A DNA stretch of 64,000 nt. Origin: Ascidia mentula. Taxonomy: Eukaryota; Chordata; Ascidiacea; Phlebobranchia; Ascidiidae. Position numbers and translations under genes: made by a program. Location of the stretch: positions 17,241,001-17,305,000 of the forward strand of contig OX387199.1 of NCBI GenBank assembly GCA_947561715.1. Reading direction: 5' to 3'. The notes below the pieces were generated by a model, which was not told the DNA's origin, did no database searches, and saw only the letters and a list, made by a program, of their open reading frames with translations. Numbering within the stretch: position 1 is the first letter of the stretch; every line of letters begins with the position of its first letter. Below, one piece after another: positions 24,560 through 37,249 of this stretch.

Positions 24560-26580
24560 TTCGATAATTTATTGGCACGATGCATATATTAAAAATTCCT
24601 TGCCACGTATTTTGCAACCATCGTTTATTGACTTTAATTAAATTTTATTCATCATTTGCCTTAAAAACTACATGCAGGTATCAATTTTTATCTCATTAAG
24701 TTTATAAACTGTTTGTCCAATTGACGAAGAAGAAAGTGACCGACAGAAAAGTAAAACCAAAACTGCAATGTGCGTAACTCAAAGTTAAGCAAGGGGATCG
24801 AAAATTGTGTATATATGCCTTAACAGTTATGCATAAAAGCGGGTTTGTACCAAACAATAGCACAAGAATAACAATTGTAAAAAGACTTCTGCCATACTGC
24901 CCAATTGCCAGTGTTTTCACAATCAATAGAAAAAATTATGACATTATCAAACATTCGAGTTCGACCAAATTTGCATATTTTTCCCCTGCGGCCCAGGCAC
25001 TATTCCAAACGCAAAAATAGTACACAACAAAACATCATCAGCATTTGGGCGGATCTAACACAACTACTGGATACGAGAGATGTCCGGAATGTGAAATCCA
25101 ATGTGATTTGAGAGAAAATCTACGCAAATGTGAAAACAATTACGATGATGGAGAATAAACAAAAAATTGACGTGGGCACCGATAAAATCATAAAGGTCAT
25201 AAAATCGAAATTAATCGAACAGAATTTTTTGTGTTTTGCTCACGGTCTTGTAGGTAAATACCCGTTGCTCTGGGAAACCCAGCGAACACTGGTGACTGTG
25301 CAATATCTTGTTGTTGATTATGTTAAGGCACGATAAAAAAACGTTCGTTTTGATGCAGTAGCTCCGCGCCCAAAAATATCATATGTACAAGTAACTTGTC
25401 GATGACGTTTACCAAAATATGAAGCAAAGAGTTAGCAAAAAACAGTGAAAGCTGAAATTCAAAAGCTTATTTGCATACTGTGGGCTAATGTACAAGCTTA
25501 CATTGATAACATGATGGAAACTATGAAATAGCAACTAAATATACAGAAGAATCGTAGCGAAGTGTGGTCACAGCGATGTGAGTATGAAGAGTTTGGCATA
25601 GCTACACATCGAAATCGTAGCGATAATGAGGATCATTCATCAATAGTGACGAGGCATGTACGGACTAGATGGTATATAATGGCCACACGTCACTCTTTGG
25701 GTCAACAAAAATTTTAACGCTCGAATTTTTTAATCGCAGATTCACAACGAAATACAGCGTTTTGGCCTCAACGACAACAAGTGTACGTTCTTTACCATAA
25801 AAAAGTAATGACACTACGGTCTTTAAAACTCACAATGAATCTTTCAATTATGTATCACATATATCCCGCCAACTTGTATCAAATCCGCAAGAGCCAATGG
25901 TCGATATTTACGTTTTTCTACATGGAAAGTACGGTGTTCAACAAAGTCAGGGTGGCGACAACCATAATATTAATTTTAAAATACACAGGGATGCCAATAT
26001 ACACAGCTTTTGGTACGGGAGTTCAGTTTACTCACTTCAGTAAGATACGGACGTGGTAAAACAGATCAAATCGACTCCAGTCCCATGAAACGTTTCCTTA
26101 AATATTTTTACAGAGGTTACAGAAATGGTAGCGGCTACTGGCAAAGAATGGACACTAAATTTCATAACACTTTAGTAAGCCGCTGGTCGCTATAAGCCAA
26201 ACATCTACATGAAATTTTACACACACTAACAGGCAGTTTTATGTACTATGACGTTTGAGGCCAGCCACAAACCAGTCAGGACATTTGCCCTACATCAAGC
26301 ACTACGACTTTTGTGTTTGGTATTACACAACTTGCTACTTAACACGGGGAAGAATACTGCGGCATGTTTCCACCAAACTCTTGAGTTCTGGGTTGCCTGA
26401 AAATAAAATCACTCGATTAGCATTGGTAAAAATCTAACTTTAACCCAAAATGCCTATGATCATATACTCACAGCAGTAATACATAACAAATCAGAATTTT
26501 TTTGCATGATTGTAATTTTTTTGTTATTTTCAGAAAAAAAAACGCACATGATCCGAATTTCCTGCAACAAAACTTCTAAT
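24560..26580 (+). mobile_element. Unclassified repeat module downstream of IAP-A
   Basis: By eye about 90-95% identical to 45610-47570. It has short plus-strand frames. The frame at 24805-25020 ends at a TAG and stays open in the same frame to 25158, including the motif CPECEIQCDL. Another frame begins at 26085 with MKRFLKYFYRGY and is broken in this copy. The integrase fragment next to it suggests a mobile-element origin, but I cannot name the class. Confidence 0.45.
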
Positions 26581-29500
26581 TCTTACTATATTATGACTTA
26601 CTTGTGGACAATTCCGACAAGAACTCTTCAAACGACTCCATTTTTGACTCGAACCAATGATCTTCAACACTCATTGTGATAACACACATTAATTTTCTTT
26701 CAACCACACGTGGGTCGGCCAGCAAAAAAGCCATTGTCATCAACAGTTTGGGGTTCAGATCTGCATCTGTCTTCTTTACCTTCAATACTTCATCAAAATC
26801 GGCCAGTGACATGTTGTACACATAGAGGAGTGCCAGGTAATATGGCCGTCTCTTCAGTGGGGTGTTTCCACTGGAGCTCAAAGCTTGCTGAAGCTGATCT
26901 TCGATGTAGACTTTTGGACTTGTATCCGGAACACCCAGGGATTCCTGTACAAGATCTTCCAGGTAGGCATTTAGTTGATCAGATACAACCTCAATTCTGC
27001 TCGCATGAAGTTCATTCTGGGGAGGGACAGTATTTTAATTACAAAAAGTAACAAAAACAGAAGAAAACATCTAAAAACCAACCATTACAATGCAGTAAAC
27101 AAACCTATTGAATCCATATAATTGTGCTACTATAAAATTATTTTAGTAACAAGTGCATAACAATACATTTGCACAAAGGTCATCTTATGAACACACCTGT
27201 CTTGCAAGCATGTGTCGGGGCAGGTTGGGAAACATGGACAAAATCTGATGAATATAGTTTGGTCCCCTTGTTCGCAGCAGGAACTCACATCTGTGCAAAA
27301 AGGTAAACTTACATGAAAAACAATGTGTCACTTAGAATGAATGGCAATCGTTTCGTGCTTAATTACAGCAAGCCTGATTTACTCATAAAAAACACAATGT
27401 AGCAACAAAATGGTTTGTATGAAAGGTTTTTGGATACTTACGTTGGAAACTGTTTTGCATGTTCAGCCCATGGTTCGTCTTTATCATCCAACTTCTGCAA
27501 TTCTCCATTACAGTAGTAACACTTTACTCTATCTCGCTCTCCTTAAATAATAACCAGAAATTTAGTAAATAGTGATTTCTTTATTTAATCATAAGGTTCA
27601 CAGGGCAAGGCATTATATTCCAGGCATTGCAGCCAAGCTGGATCAGCTACTTTTTCTGACAAGTCATGGAGCGAGATCTGAAAAATCAAGCTCCCGGTAA
27701 GGTTTGAACTCACGACACTGGGCTAACCAGACCAAATGCTCTACCAACTGAGCTACAGGAGCTAAATGGTTTCACGGGGTATATTGTGGCCAAGGTACTC
27801 TGGGCGAAAGCGCAAAACTTGTTAGGCGATCTTCACATATGAAGGGGGTCTCCACCACCGCACACAGACAATGCAGAAGCAATACCATGCTATAAAAAGG
27901 CAGGATCGCAATCGCCTCACTGTGTAGGCCCCTTATATTTGGCAATTACAGCTCTATTTTTATCATAATTAAAGGTTCACAGGCTTCACAGCCAAGCTGG
28001 AAAAATTCTTTATTTAACTCATGCACAACACGAAAATATGTTAACCTCCATTAACAAAAAAAATATTACATAAAGATGTTGTGTTATACCCATACATGAC
28101 ATACAACAACACTTTTTGTTGATAAAATTTGTTCTAGTTAATAAAAAGATAATTATCAACAAACCACCTCACCAAGATAAAAAAATCCAGCTCTTGCAAG
28201 TTGCTCTGGAGTGGCAGAAGTTTGTGATTGCCATCCGTGCTTAAACATTTCCAACCTTGATTCCTCATTTCTCAAAAAAGGGTATGCAGGCTTTCCAAAA
28301 GCCACAGAATCCTGGTGATTTCTCTTCATGACACAAACACAGTGGTGAGAAAATAATGAGAAAATCAATAAAGCTGTTTATGCAGATACATTAGTGTTCA
28401 CCACAAACTATTACTCTAGAAACCATTGGTTAAATAAACTCTATAATGTATAATAGAAACATGCACAAATACAAAAGTATTTACCAGTGTTTCAGTTCTT
28501 CTTGGTGGCAGAGGGTTTTCAACAACTGTGCCTATTATAAACACTGTGTAAAAATCGACAAGAAAAAAAACAAAAACAGTTCGACATACCTTGTGATCTA
28601 GCAGTATTGTTGTAAACACTCTGAAATAGAATTAACATAGTTAACAGTTGGGCAGTTGCACATCAGTGTCATTTATAAGTAATAATATACACATAAATAT
28701 GAAATATTACTGATTTACACTTTCAAACACCAAGGGCATTTATAAGCTTCATTGTATGACTTACCACACTTGGGGCAATGCCAGTATCAACACTTCGAAG
28801 GGGTCGATTTGACATGTGGCAATCAGGCTTGTGCCACTTGGCCAACTTGACATTATCATCAGGTTGCCAATTGTCAGCATATTTTTCACAACTGCAAACA
28901 ACAATTGGGCCACAATTGAACTAAAATAAATGGTAAAGACTGCATATACTGTTCAAAAAGAATTCATACATAAAAAGCCTTTTATTTGCAGAAAAATGGC
29001 GCCAGCCTTTGCAATCCAAACAAAGGGTCAAATTAAAATAAGATTCAAATCAATTCCTTTTTTTATGGAACACAGGCCCAGAATTTCTGAGAATATGCTT
29101 GCATAAAATTATATAAGGTTGTTTCTGTTGTATATAACCACGTACTGAGCCAACCCAGTACTTTTAATATCTCTATTTTATCTAATATTTTTATAATTGT
29201 TTTTAGGTTTACTAGAAACTCAGGATCAGCAACTTTTTCTGACAAGCCTGGGTGATATTTGAAAATTAGGCTTCTGTGAGGTTTGACCATTGGCTAATCA
29301 GTCCCTATGTTCTACCAATTGTGATACATGAGCTGGAAGAGATTTAATATAGTAAAGATACATTGCTGCTCACACAAGCAAATTGCAAGATGACCTTAAC
29401 AAACATGTTTTTTTTTATGTCTTATGTCTGTACAGCAGCACATTTTTCATGATGCCACATATTTAAATTTTGGTAAGAACTAACAAGAAACTTAGTGAGA

Positions 29501-31432
29501 CATGAAATTACAAAAAAATGCTTTAACACAAACTTTTAGTATCTTGAAAGGTGCCAACATTTTATTATTATGGACTATACAATATGAAATCAAAATGCAG
29601 TTGTAGATTTTAGCTTAATAACAGAAGCCCACGTGTTATGCATAGAGTTGATTCAAAACTTGTCTTCTAATAATCTACCAACATTTCCATAAACAATAAA
29701 TGTGGTGTAATGGTAAAGTTTATATTCATACCTAAAGCACTTCACTCTGTCTTTATATCCAGTGTAGTAAAATCCAACCGATGCCAGAAGTGTGGGGTTA
29801 CCCAGAGCTGTTTGAGGAAAATTGGCGAATGTTGTCACCCTGTATGCTTCTTTATGGGGGTCTCCTGGGAGAATGTACAGGCAGCGTTGGTCTGGTGGCT
29901 CTTCTTGACTGAATGTAAAAAATTAAATAGTCCAATGTTGCATAAACTTTTTGTCTGTCAAAACTGTAATGGTAAAAAAAACCTAGCGAGCTAAGTTTTG
30001 CGACTCCAAATATGTATTAGTTCAGTAAGAAAGCAGTGTAACTGGCTCTTTGCATGCCAAAGGTTGCCGGTCTTAGCCAAAATGCACAAAGCAATTTTTC
30101 AATTTTTGACAAGCTATGGAACCTCACACTTTATAGACCAAAGGAACCTACTGTGGGAAATGCTATGGTAGTCTTAAAAGCAGTTGCCGCCGAAAAAAAC
30201 ACACTGCACACTTTGTGGCACGTCACCCGAGTCTGACCAATTATTTGATGAATTAGTTAACCTCACCTTTCGTAAATCCTGCCATTGCCCACAACGATAT
30301 CCTGCAAATAGTTCAATACACATTAAAGTATATTGGAATGCTGGCATTGGTGATAACATATAGTTTGTCAACTAGAATCAAGTGATGCATATTTCACAAG
30401 GATGTAGAACATACCACAATCATGGAAACACTAATTTCCAGGTTAAAAACAGCCAATTTTGTATGCGAGACAAATTCATTTTTTTTTTAAATTGCATCCT
30501 CAGTGTCTACAAAAAACTGTTTAATATTTAATTGTTACCATGATTGTCGTATTATTATACATTAAGTGAAAACGGTCAGAATCGCATGCAATAGAATAAG
30601 AAATGATTCCCAGAATTACTTTACTAGATGTACAAGATTTTAAAAATATGCTATAAAGTGTTGAATAAAGAGAACACAAATAGCACCTCATTTACCTTTT
30701 GGATTTCTTTATTATCCTGCAGTAGTGCACTACATTTGCTCCACAATTTGTTGTGACCTTCGTTAGGCTGTGGTTCTAGCAATACAAAAATTCATTTAAA
30801 TTCTGTTTTTTTTTCAACATTACATACATAGTTTATTCGAGTATAATTTGGTACAGCACATTTTATTGGAGTATGTAATTTGATTTTGAATATATACAAT
30901 TCATTTTATACTGGAACAAATCTTTATGTTGCACAATAATCATTTCAAACCAAAACAAATATATACCTGATAAAATCCTTGTTAAATGACTTTTTAGAAT
31001 ATCTTTTTTTTTGTCATACCATTCGATAACTCGTTGATTCAATGCAAAACACAATGGAATGTTTGGATTGTTCAACAGATATGAAACAAAAATCCACACA
31101 TATTCATTCGTAGCACCATCTGTAAGCATCTGTACAGTACTTTCAAAATCAGACAGTGAGACATATCCAACCAAATACAAGGCAATGGCCATATCTTTTT
31201 CAAATATTTCTTTACTGACAAAACCTTCCGAACAGGCAGATCGAACGTATGCTTCATATTTGGTCATGTGGTGTGGCCAACCAGTTGATATTTTCTGTGA
31301 TAAACATTCAATCAGGTATCGATTTACAAACTCTGCAATCTCCGAACTTCGCCAATCCAAGGGAACATTTGACTTTGAAGGTAGTCCTTTTGAATGTGTG
31401 GCCTTGCTGTAGTCGTTATCTGTCTGCGACAT
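26335..31432 (-). CDS. IAP-like protein with two BIR domains and a repeated flanking domain (IAP-A)
   Basis: Twelve exons join without a frame break: 31432-30967, 30775-30696, 30301-30267, 29908-29732, 28891-28765, 28620-28590, 28531-28485, 28323-28173, 27541-27442, 27290-27197, 27016-26602 and 26396-26335 (TAG); 594 codons plus stop. An acceptor (TTTATTCAG) just before the ATG implies a 5' UTR intron. Residues 35-148 form an unrecognised helical-looking domain (ALYLVGYVSLSDFE). BIR1 (about 213-282) has [14 protein letters not shown] but lacks the usual His ligand. BIR2 (about 335-408) is canonical: GFFYLGERDRVKCYYC, then His and Cys with CX2CX16HX6C spacing. Residues 437-575 hold a second domain resembling the N-terminal one (LLYVYNMSLADFDEV). 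No RING or CARD is seen. BIR proteins bind caspases or IBM peptides and regulate cell death or immune signalling; the role here is inferred from family only. Confidence 0.88.
27590..27762 (-). repeat. tRNA-derived SINE, copy A1 (IAP-A intron)
   Basis: The minus-strand head folds as a degenerate tRNA: GTAGCTCAGTTGGTAGAGC, then a T-arm with GAGTTCAAACC. The body, about 90 bases long, contains GATCTCGCTCC and ends near GAACCTTATGAT. The degenerate anticodon region argues for a SINE rather than a working tRNA gene. Confidence 0.7.
27763..28003. repeat. SINE-associated 200-base unit plus truncated second SINE
   Basis: The sequence starting TTTCACGGGGTATATTGTGG matches 49628-49830. After it comes a SINE tail fragment (GGTTCACAGGCTTCACAGCC) cut short near 28003. 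Confidence 0.6.
29200..29335 (-). repeat. Decayed copy of the same tRNA-derived SINE
   Basis: Keeps the order of the family: GGATCAGC, TTTTTCTGACAAG, GAGGTTTGA and CTACCAATTG, with many substitutions. It lies in the intron between the two BIR1 exons of IAP-A. The matching intron of IAP-B lacks it. Confidence 0.6.
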
Positions 31433-31436
31433 ATCT

Positions 31437-32869
31437 GAATAAAAATAAATGCAAAACGTTGTCTCTTGGATATTATCAACAAAGCACCTTAGTTATTACA
31501 TCATATAAAGATGTGTAAAGCTGCAAACCTTTGTATTGAAGAGCTCTAGGCTTTTAGACAAAAAGCCATAAGGTTGAAAGTTGGAGCACATAATATACAT
31601 AGTTATCACTTTTGCTAATGTCAAATGCAATACTTTTGACTATTCTAACAGCAATCATGCAGAATCTGCAATCTTTTTTCTTGTAACACAATAATACATC
31701 GATGGAAGATGAAGTCTAACAGCACTGCAATGCAGTGTCATAATGACACCACTTTTGTGTATATTTTGTTACAGTTACTGACAAATAAATTGCAAGTCAT
31801 ATGCTAGATGGGAAAGGTTGTAATTGTTAATTGCCCGCACAATGCACAGATTATCATAACATCTGTTGTTAAATGCTGTTTGGAAAACTGTTATTTAGCA
31901 CAAAAAAATTGTGAATGTGACAAAAATTAGTGCAATATTATTAAATTGCTTTGTGATCATAACAGAAACATCTGGGAAGTTGTGCAATATGTTCAATGCA
32001 TGTGTGTGTTAAGCAAATTCTGTTGCTCTAAATTATGTAGCCGGGTGGTTGGTCATTCTATTCTGTTCGGTTCTATTCCATGGATTTATGTAAGCAGCTA
32101 ATTGTGGCAAGGTTTAAACATTATCATTGTCCTCCTTGTGTATGGACACTTGGTAAGAATGTAAATGTAAATATCGTTTGGACCTAGTGAATATGCAGTA
32201 TTACAAAGAGGGACAGCAGACCAGGGGTAGTGTTAGAAGGTACCTGATAGACCTGGCCGAAGAAAATTATCATTTAAGTCATATGACAAAAATGTCTTTG
32301 CTTTCTCCAAGACCTACATTAGTTAAAATAAACTTTAGAATAAAATGTTGTCTTGCATGCAGTGGGCTGTTATATCCGTGGCTAACATTTATTAAAAAAT
32401 AGCACTTAATTCATAAAAATGCACATTTTTAGCAGCAATGCCATGTGTTCAGTAACAATGCTCTGCAACTGGAAAAGTGTTTTTAGCTGCATGTTAAGTG
32501 ATGTGCTGTTTTTTCATGGATTGTGTTTATTTAGCTATCTAAAATAAGAAAAGAATGTGGTCAAACTTTTAATTTTGAAAAAGAGCCAAAGTATCTGATT
32601 GCTGTAATGGCACCAGCGTCTTTGTATTACTTTTGCCACAAAAATTGTCAACAGGAAGTGACTGATACACATGCTAAATATGTTCATAAAAGAAGAGCAC
32701 ATTATTGTATAGAAGATTACAAAAAAGTTAATAAAATGATGGACTGTGGTTGATAACAATAGTGTAATTGTGTATGCAAAGCATGGCCATGTAGAACACT
32801 TACAATGGTGCAAATAGGAAAATCAACACCTTGAACATGGGCTCTGGGCTTGACTCAACAACCTATTAT
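31437..32869. other. Upstream region of IAP-A, unique to copy A
   Basis: No exon beyond a presumed 5' UTR donor could be fixed. There is no counterpart in copy B, where a Gypsy element occupies the site. The promoter of IAP-A should lie here. Confidence 0.4.
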
Positions 32870-34855
32870 TTATTGTTTTATCAGTGCCCATGCTACTTTA
32901 TTTCTTTTGTGTAATTAATCTGTTTCGTTGTTTTTGCACAAAATGCCTATAGCTTGATTTGGATTAAGCAAATTTTTTAGATATTTTACTGTGTGAAACA
33001 TATAATGCTACTCAGCAAAACATTTTTTAATAACTGTGAATTGGTTCTAATATATAGGTTATGACTAACACAGGAGTAAGCTATAAATGTGCAACCATTG
33101 CATCACTTTAGTTCTATGTTTTTTAAGGATTTTTAAGATATTTATAGTCCTGTCACAGAAATGTAAGGCTATTTTCTTGTGTGTGAAAGAGGTCTTTTCT
33201 TTTACACCTTTGTCATAAAGATAGTCGTCATACAAAGCAACCACAATGCAGTAAGGTCAAATTTAGGGTTGAATGCAATTTTCAGTGTGTTTGGTGAAGT
33301 TTCAGTGCATATTTTGGCTTTTTCAGTCAGCTGGTTATTTGGTACTGTGTGTAGCCAATAAGTTAGTCGTAAATGTTCAAGGGGGATAGCTAAAAATTTA
33401 TTCAAAAAAGTATACCATCATTTGTCATTTTATGTTAGGCCTGCCTCTTCTTTTCACATTCGGGTCAAAATCAGTTGCAGGATAGTTGCTTATATTTTAT
33501 GTGTTATTGCAGATAACCTTCAAAACTTGATTTTGGGGATTTAATACTGAAATGGCTCCTTAACATTTTATTTGATCTATCCAAAGGCTTTATTACATAA
33601 ATTAACCTTGTGTAATAAAATTACATACATCTGGAAAGGACTGTTGAGTTTTTACAACATACAAATAAGTTGTCCTTTTCAAAACATGTTATGACTTACT
33701 CATTAACTGGTGTCTTTAAAATCTTCAGCTAATATCCAGGTGTGATGATACAACAGAATGCAAATCTCATTTCACAACTAAATGACAACATGAAGTCACA
33801 TGCATGTACACCTGTGTAAATAACAATAATTAAGTTTTAAACAAACATTTATCACAAGTAAAGATATGTGAAGGTGCAACATGAACAAAATACTGATAAT
33901 AGTTTATTATTTAACAAAATTACTTTTCAGCAAATTGGAGTTCAATAACAAACATAAATTATATCATTAATTATTGAGCAAGAATGGCCACAGAACCAGA
34001 CCCACATGTAAACAATATTTAGTATTTGTCAAACACTTAATTGGTAAAATACATGTATTTTCCACACCAACTAGGCAGCAAAACCACACACCACAGACAA
34101 ATTGTTGCCAGATGAACTAGTTGTTGTTAATTCTAACCTTTATTCTTCGCATAAATGAAATATATACCAATATTCTTCGAAAATTTATGCTTGTCTAAAT
34201 GCAAAATTTGTCCCACAAAAGGACTTGATGCGATACTCCATGCATTCAATTAAAAACCAGGAATTTTCAACCTTTTTTTTTACAAATCGCACCCTTTATA
34301 ACATTACAAGATATAAAATCACAAAAACAATGAACATGTAATTTTTTTTAATGCGATGGTGTTTTCCTCTGATCTTTCAAAATGCTGTACAATATTGGCA
34401 ACCAGTATGAAAGCAGTATTGAAACCTTGAATTTGTCCCATAGTGGCATGAAAACAGCCAGAAAAAAAGGACAAGCTAGGCCATAATACTTATGTCGTGC
34501 AGCACAATTTAACTACAATGAATCTGCAATCTTGTTTTTTACACAAAAGATTTTTTCAAGTCAATTGTATGCAATGCAATATGGCCTACTGTGACGGTAA
34601 AAAGATAGGAGGTAACATGTGTTTAATCACACAGCAGTAAAACTCACAGCCCGAAGACGATATTTGAAATGTGTAGCAGACTTGTCATGCAAAAAATCAA
34701 ACACCAAATGTACGAAAACCAATAATAGCCACGTGGTAAACAAAATCACTCCCGTTGAAGAACCCCGGTCTAAGCCAATGCATTTTCAGCCATTTAAGTG
34801 ATGTCAGACCCACTATTGCTGCAAAATCAGAACCATGAACATGCATTTATAGTAT
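32870..34855. repeat. Non-coding right part of duplication, copy A
   Basis: Matches 54550-54915 and then 57890-60240 in pieces, for example GGTCAAATTTAGGGTTGAAT at 33256 and 57950. No coding signal is visible in either copy. Confidence 0.75.
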
Positions 34856-34863
34856 AGTCAGTT

Positions 34864-35268
34864 GGGGTAATTATCGGACAGTTGAAGTTATTGGGTAATT
34901 AGTGGACGCCACCATAGAAAAAAAAGGATGGTTCCCTCGAACTTTATCTTGTGCATGTGGTAAGCTGGAAGCCTCTTACAGTTAAAAATACGTTGTGTTG
35001 TTTCTTCTGTGAAACACTGATAAAAAAAATTTTGTGAAAGGGGATTCTTTCACACACTTTTTCAAACTAAGTGGATATAGTAATTCGCTAAGATTTAACA
35101 GTGTTTTAATGATTTGAAATTTCATTTAGGAAACACTAGCAGGTCAAGCCCTTAAGTTTTCAATGAAGGTTAACTTTAACCTCTATCTAGTCTGTTTTCA
35201 ATGAAGGTTAACTCAAACCTTTACCCAGTCTGTCCTCTTAGATAAATGTGTCCAATAATTACCCCATG
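34864..35268. mobile_element. MITE-like element with 18-base terminal inverted repeats
   Basis: The left end TGGGGTAATTATCGGACA is the inverted, near-perfect partner of TGTCCAATAATTACCCCA at the right end. The unit is about 405 bases with no ORF, and sits exactly where duplication copy A stops. A target duplication was not identified. Confidence 0.6.
35157..35232. repeat. Two-copy tandem repeat, period 38
   Basis: TTTTCAATGAAGGTTAACT begins at 35157 and again at 35195, each followed by a similar C/T-rich half. The repeat lies inside the MITE-like element. Confidence 0.7.
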
Positions 35269-35423
35269 CACATTTTTGCATTCAGCGGTAAATTTTGGAC
35301 ACTGACTGACACTAAAGTCCCTTTTTTTTTGCTTACACAGCCAAAACCGCCAATTGCTGTTGTTGTGAGTCAGCTGATCCAGGAAAAAAAGAATCAAAAC
35401 AGAGATTTACCACGTGTTTAAAG

Positions 35424-35460
35424 GCAGTGGTGGGATTCAGCCGGTTCGCACCGGTTCTAC
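35424..35460. mobile_element. hAT-like transposon terminus
   Basis: CAGTGGTGGGATTCAGCCGG followed by TTCGCACCGGTTC resembles ends of hAT-family elements known from animals. No matching opposite end was found nearby. Confidence 0.35.
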
Positions 35461-37249
35461 AGGTTTAGCACACTTACGTAGACAAGTCGGGTCACGAAAG
35501 AATTGATGTCACGAAATTTTATTCGACGCATGTCACGGTTCGATAAATACGCAGTAGTCGCTACAAGGTGACCATTTGACACGAGAAGCCACATATGCAC
35601 ATCTGTATCTTGAAGGGGGACAGTGCTTGCGGACTTATTTATTGGCATATACAGAAGTGTTTGTAACATATGGCTTTGGGCAGTGGATGTAATATTTAAA
35701 GAGTTTGGTGCAATCTACTACAAACTACTTTCCATATTTTAGCATTTTGATCGGCTGTGTCTCAAAAACCTGTAGCCATATCAAGCCATTGTTTTCGCCA
35801 AAATTTTCATAAAATTATGACCATTTCATAGTTTATTTGTTTTTTATTTTAATTTTTCATGTCACATTCACTTCAAAGTTTCGACACTGCTAATATTTTG
35901 TTTATTAGTCATTGTTGAGCTTGTCAAGGACCTACGACGATAAATGTGAAGTGTAATACGTTTGATGCTTTCCTTCACTGCGGAGTTCACTTTGTACAAT
36001 TTTACACTTTGTTCGCCAATACCATTGAGCACCGCGTATGCAATTTGATCACAACGCGTTTAGTTGCGGTTAATTCTTCGCCAAAACCTGAATTTTACGT
36101 ATTGGTGCTTGGTACTGTAAATAACTCTAAGGGTCTCAGAGATATTTAACAGGGTCTCGATGGCCTGAGTGGTTATTGGGTCTCTTTGATGGTTAAACCT
36201 GCTTCTGCCCCGTTCTATAAAGCACCCAGAACCAAGATATCTTCCCGAATAATTGTATTCATTTCTGTTATCTTCTTCATTACGACGGTACATTACAACT
36301 TTCAATACAACGTTATTAGGATGCCAGCAAAATAGAATCAAATAGAATGAATTGAACGGTCTAAACTGGGCTCTTTAACGCTCTCCATTTTGAGAGCTGA
36401 TTGGTCAATAATGTCACGTGATATCATGAGGCGCTTGAAGTAATATAATACAAGAACATAGGTGTGATGTGACATAAGCATAGGAGAACATTTTATGTGG
36501 TAAACAGGATGTTGAATGAATCACTTTACTCGAGAACATTCGATGAATTTATCATATGGGCCGCAGCATGGGATTATGCAGTACATGTGCAAAGCTGCGC
36601 GCAAAACATTACGCAATACAAGCACTGGTTTCTGTGACGTATGTTACACACGCAAAACATTACGCAATACAAGCACTGATTTCTGTGACGTATGTTACAG
36701 TACTTACTTTCTTCGTCAATTTCTGCTTTGCCTAAACCAAAAACAATTGCCACAAAATGATTTACTGCAACGCTACACGCGTTTAATTAAAGAACTCCTA
36801 AACCAATGCATTTTCAGCCAAACTTTTTACCTGCAACATTGTGACGTCATACCCATTGATGACCCGAAGTTCGAACCATGAATATCGAGTAATTTAACAT
36901 TCATATCCTTTTCTGCGGCGGTGCTAACGTGGCAGGAAGTACAGACGGAGAAAAGTGTGGGAAGCACAACATATCCCATGCAAAATCGTTAAAAAATTAT
37001 TTTGTTTTTCGAAAAAATGAAAAATGCATCATGTCAAGTAGATCTAAGAAAAAAAAAGTTTTTACCATAATTCAAACTTGACTACTAAGAGAGAGGGTAA
37101 CTCTGAATGTTAGTTAAACCAGAGGAAGTATGTGTAAATGAGCACCGGGTACCTACTTTTATCTGTTTATGGGACTAATTCCGGTTAATCGAATAAGATT
37201 GCGTTACTTTTTTAACTATCGCTAAAAACACAAACATCGCAGACTGAAA
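35461..37249. other. Intergenic stretch with minor repeats
   Basis: Contains a 51-base tandem duplication (36600-36701) and, near 36808, the AATGCATTTTCAGCC block also seen at 34777 and 60169. The 121-codon ORF at 36516-36881 is extended by the duplication and has no recognisable motif. Confidence 0.4.
36600..36701. repeat. 51-base direct tandem duplication
   Basis: CGCAAAACATTACGCAATAC starts at 36600 and 36651. The two copies are almost identical, which indicates a recent local duplication. Confidence 0.85.

Larger units (their letters stand above)
23770..34855. repeat. Segmental duplication, copy A
   Basis: Collinear, same-orientation match to 44835-60240: integrase remnant, unclassified module, IAP gene, then non-coding DNA ending near a shared AATGCATTTTCAGCCATTT block. 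Copy B differs by a Gypsy insertion replacing 30162-32870, a DDE transposon, and extra segments near 48600-49440, 51440-51730, 58185-58450 and 58545-59085. Confidence 0.85.

Noticed and set aside
26591..26881. STSKS stop as the C-terminus of IAP-A
   Set aside because: The stop lies inside a strong donor (GTAAGT). Splicing to 26396 keeps frame, and the paralogue does the same.
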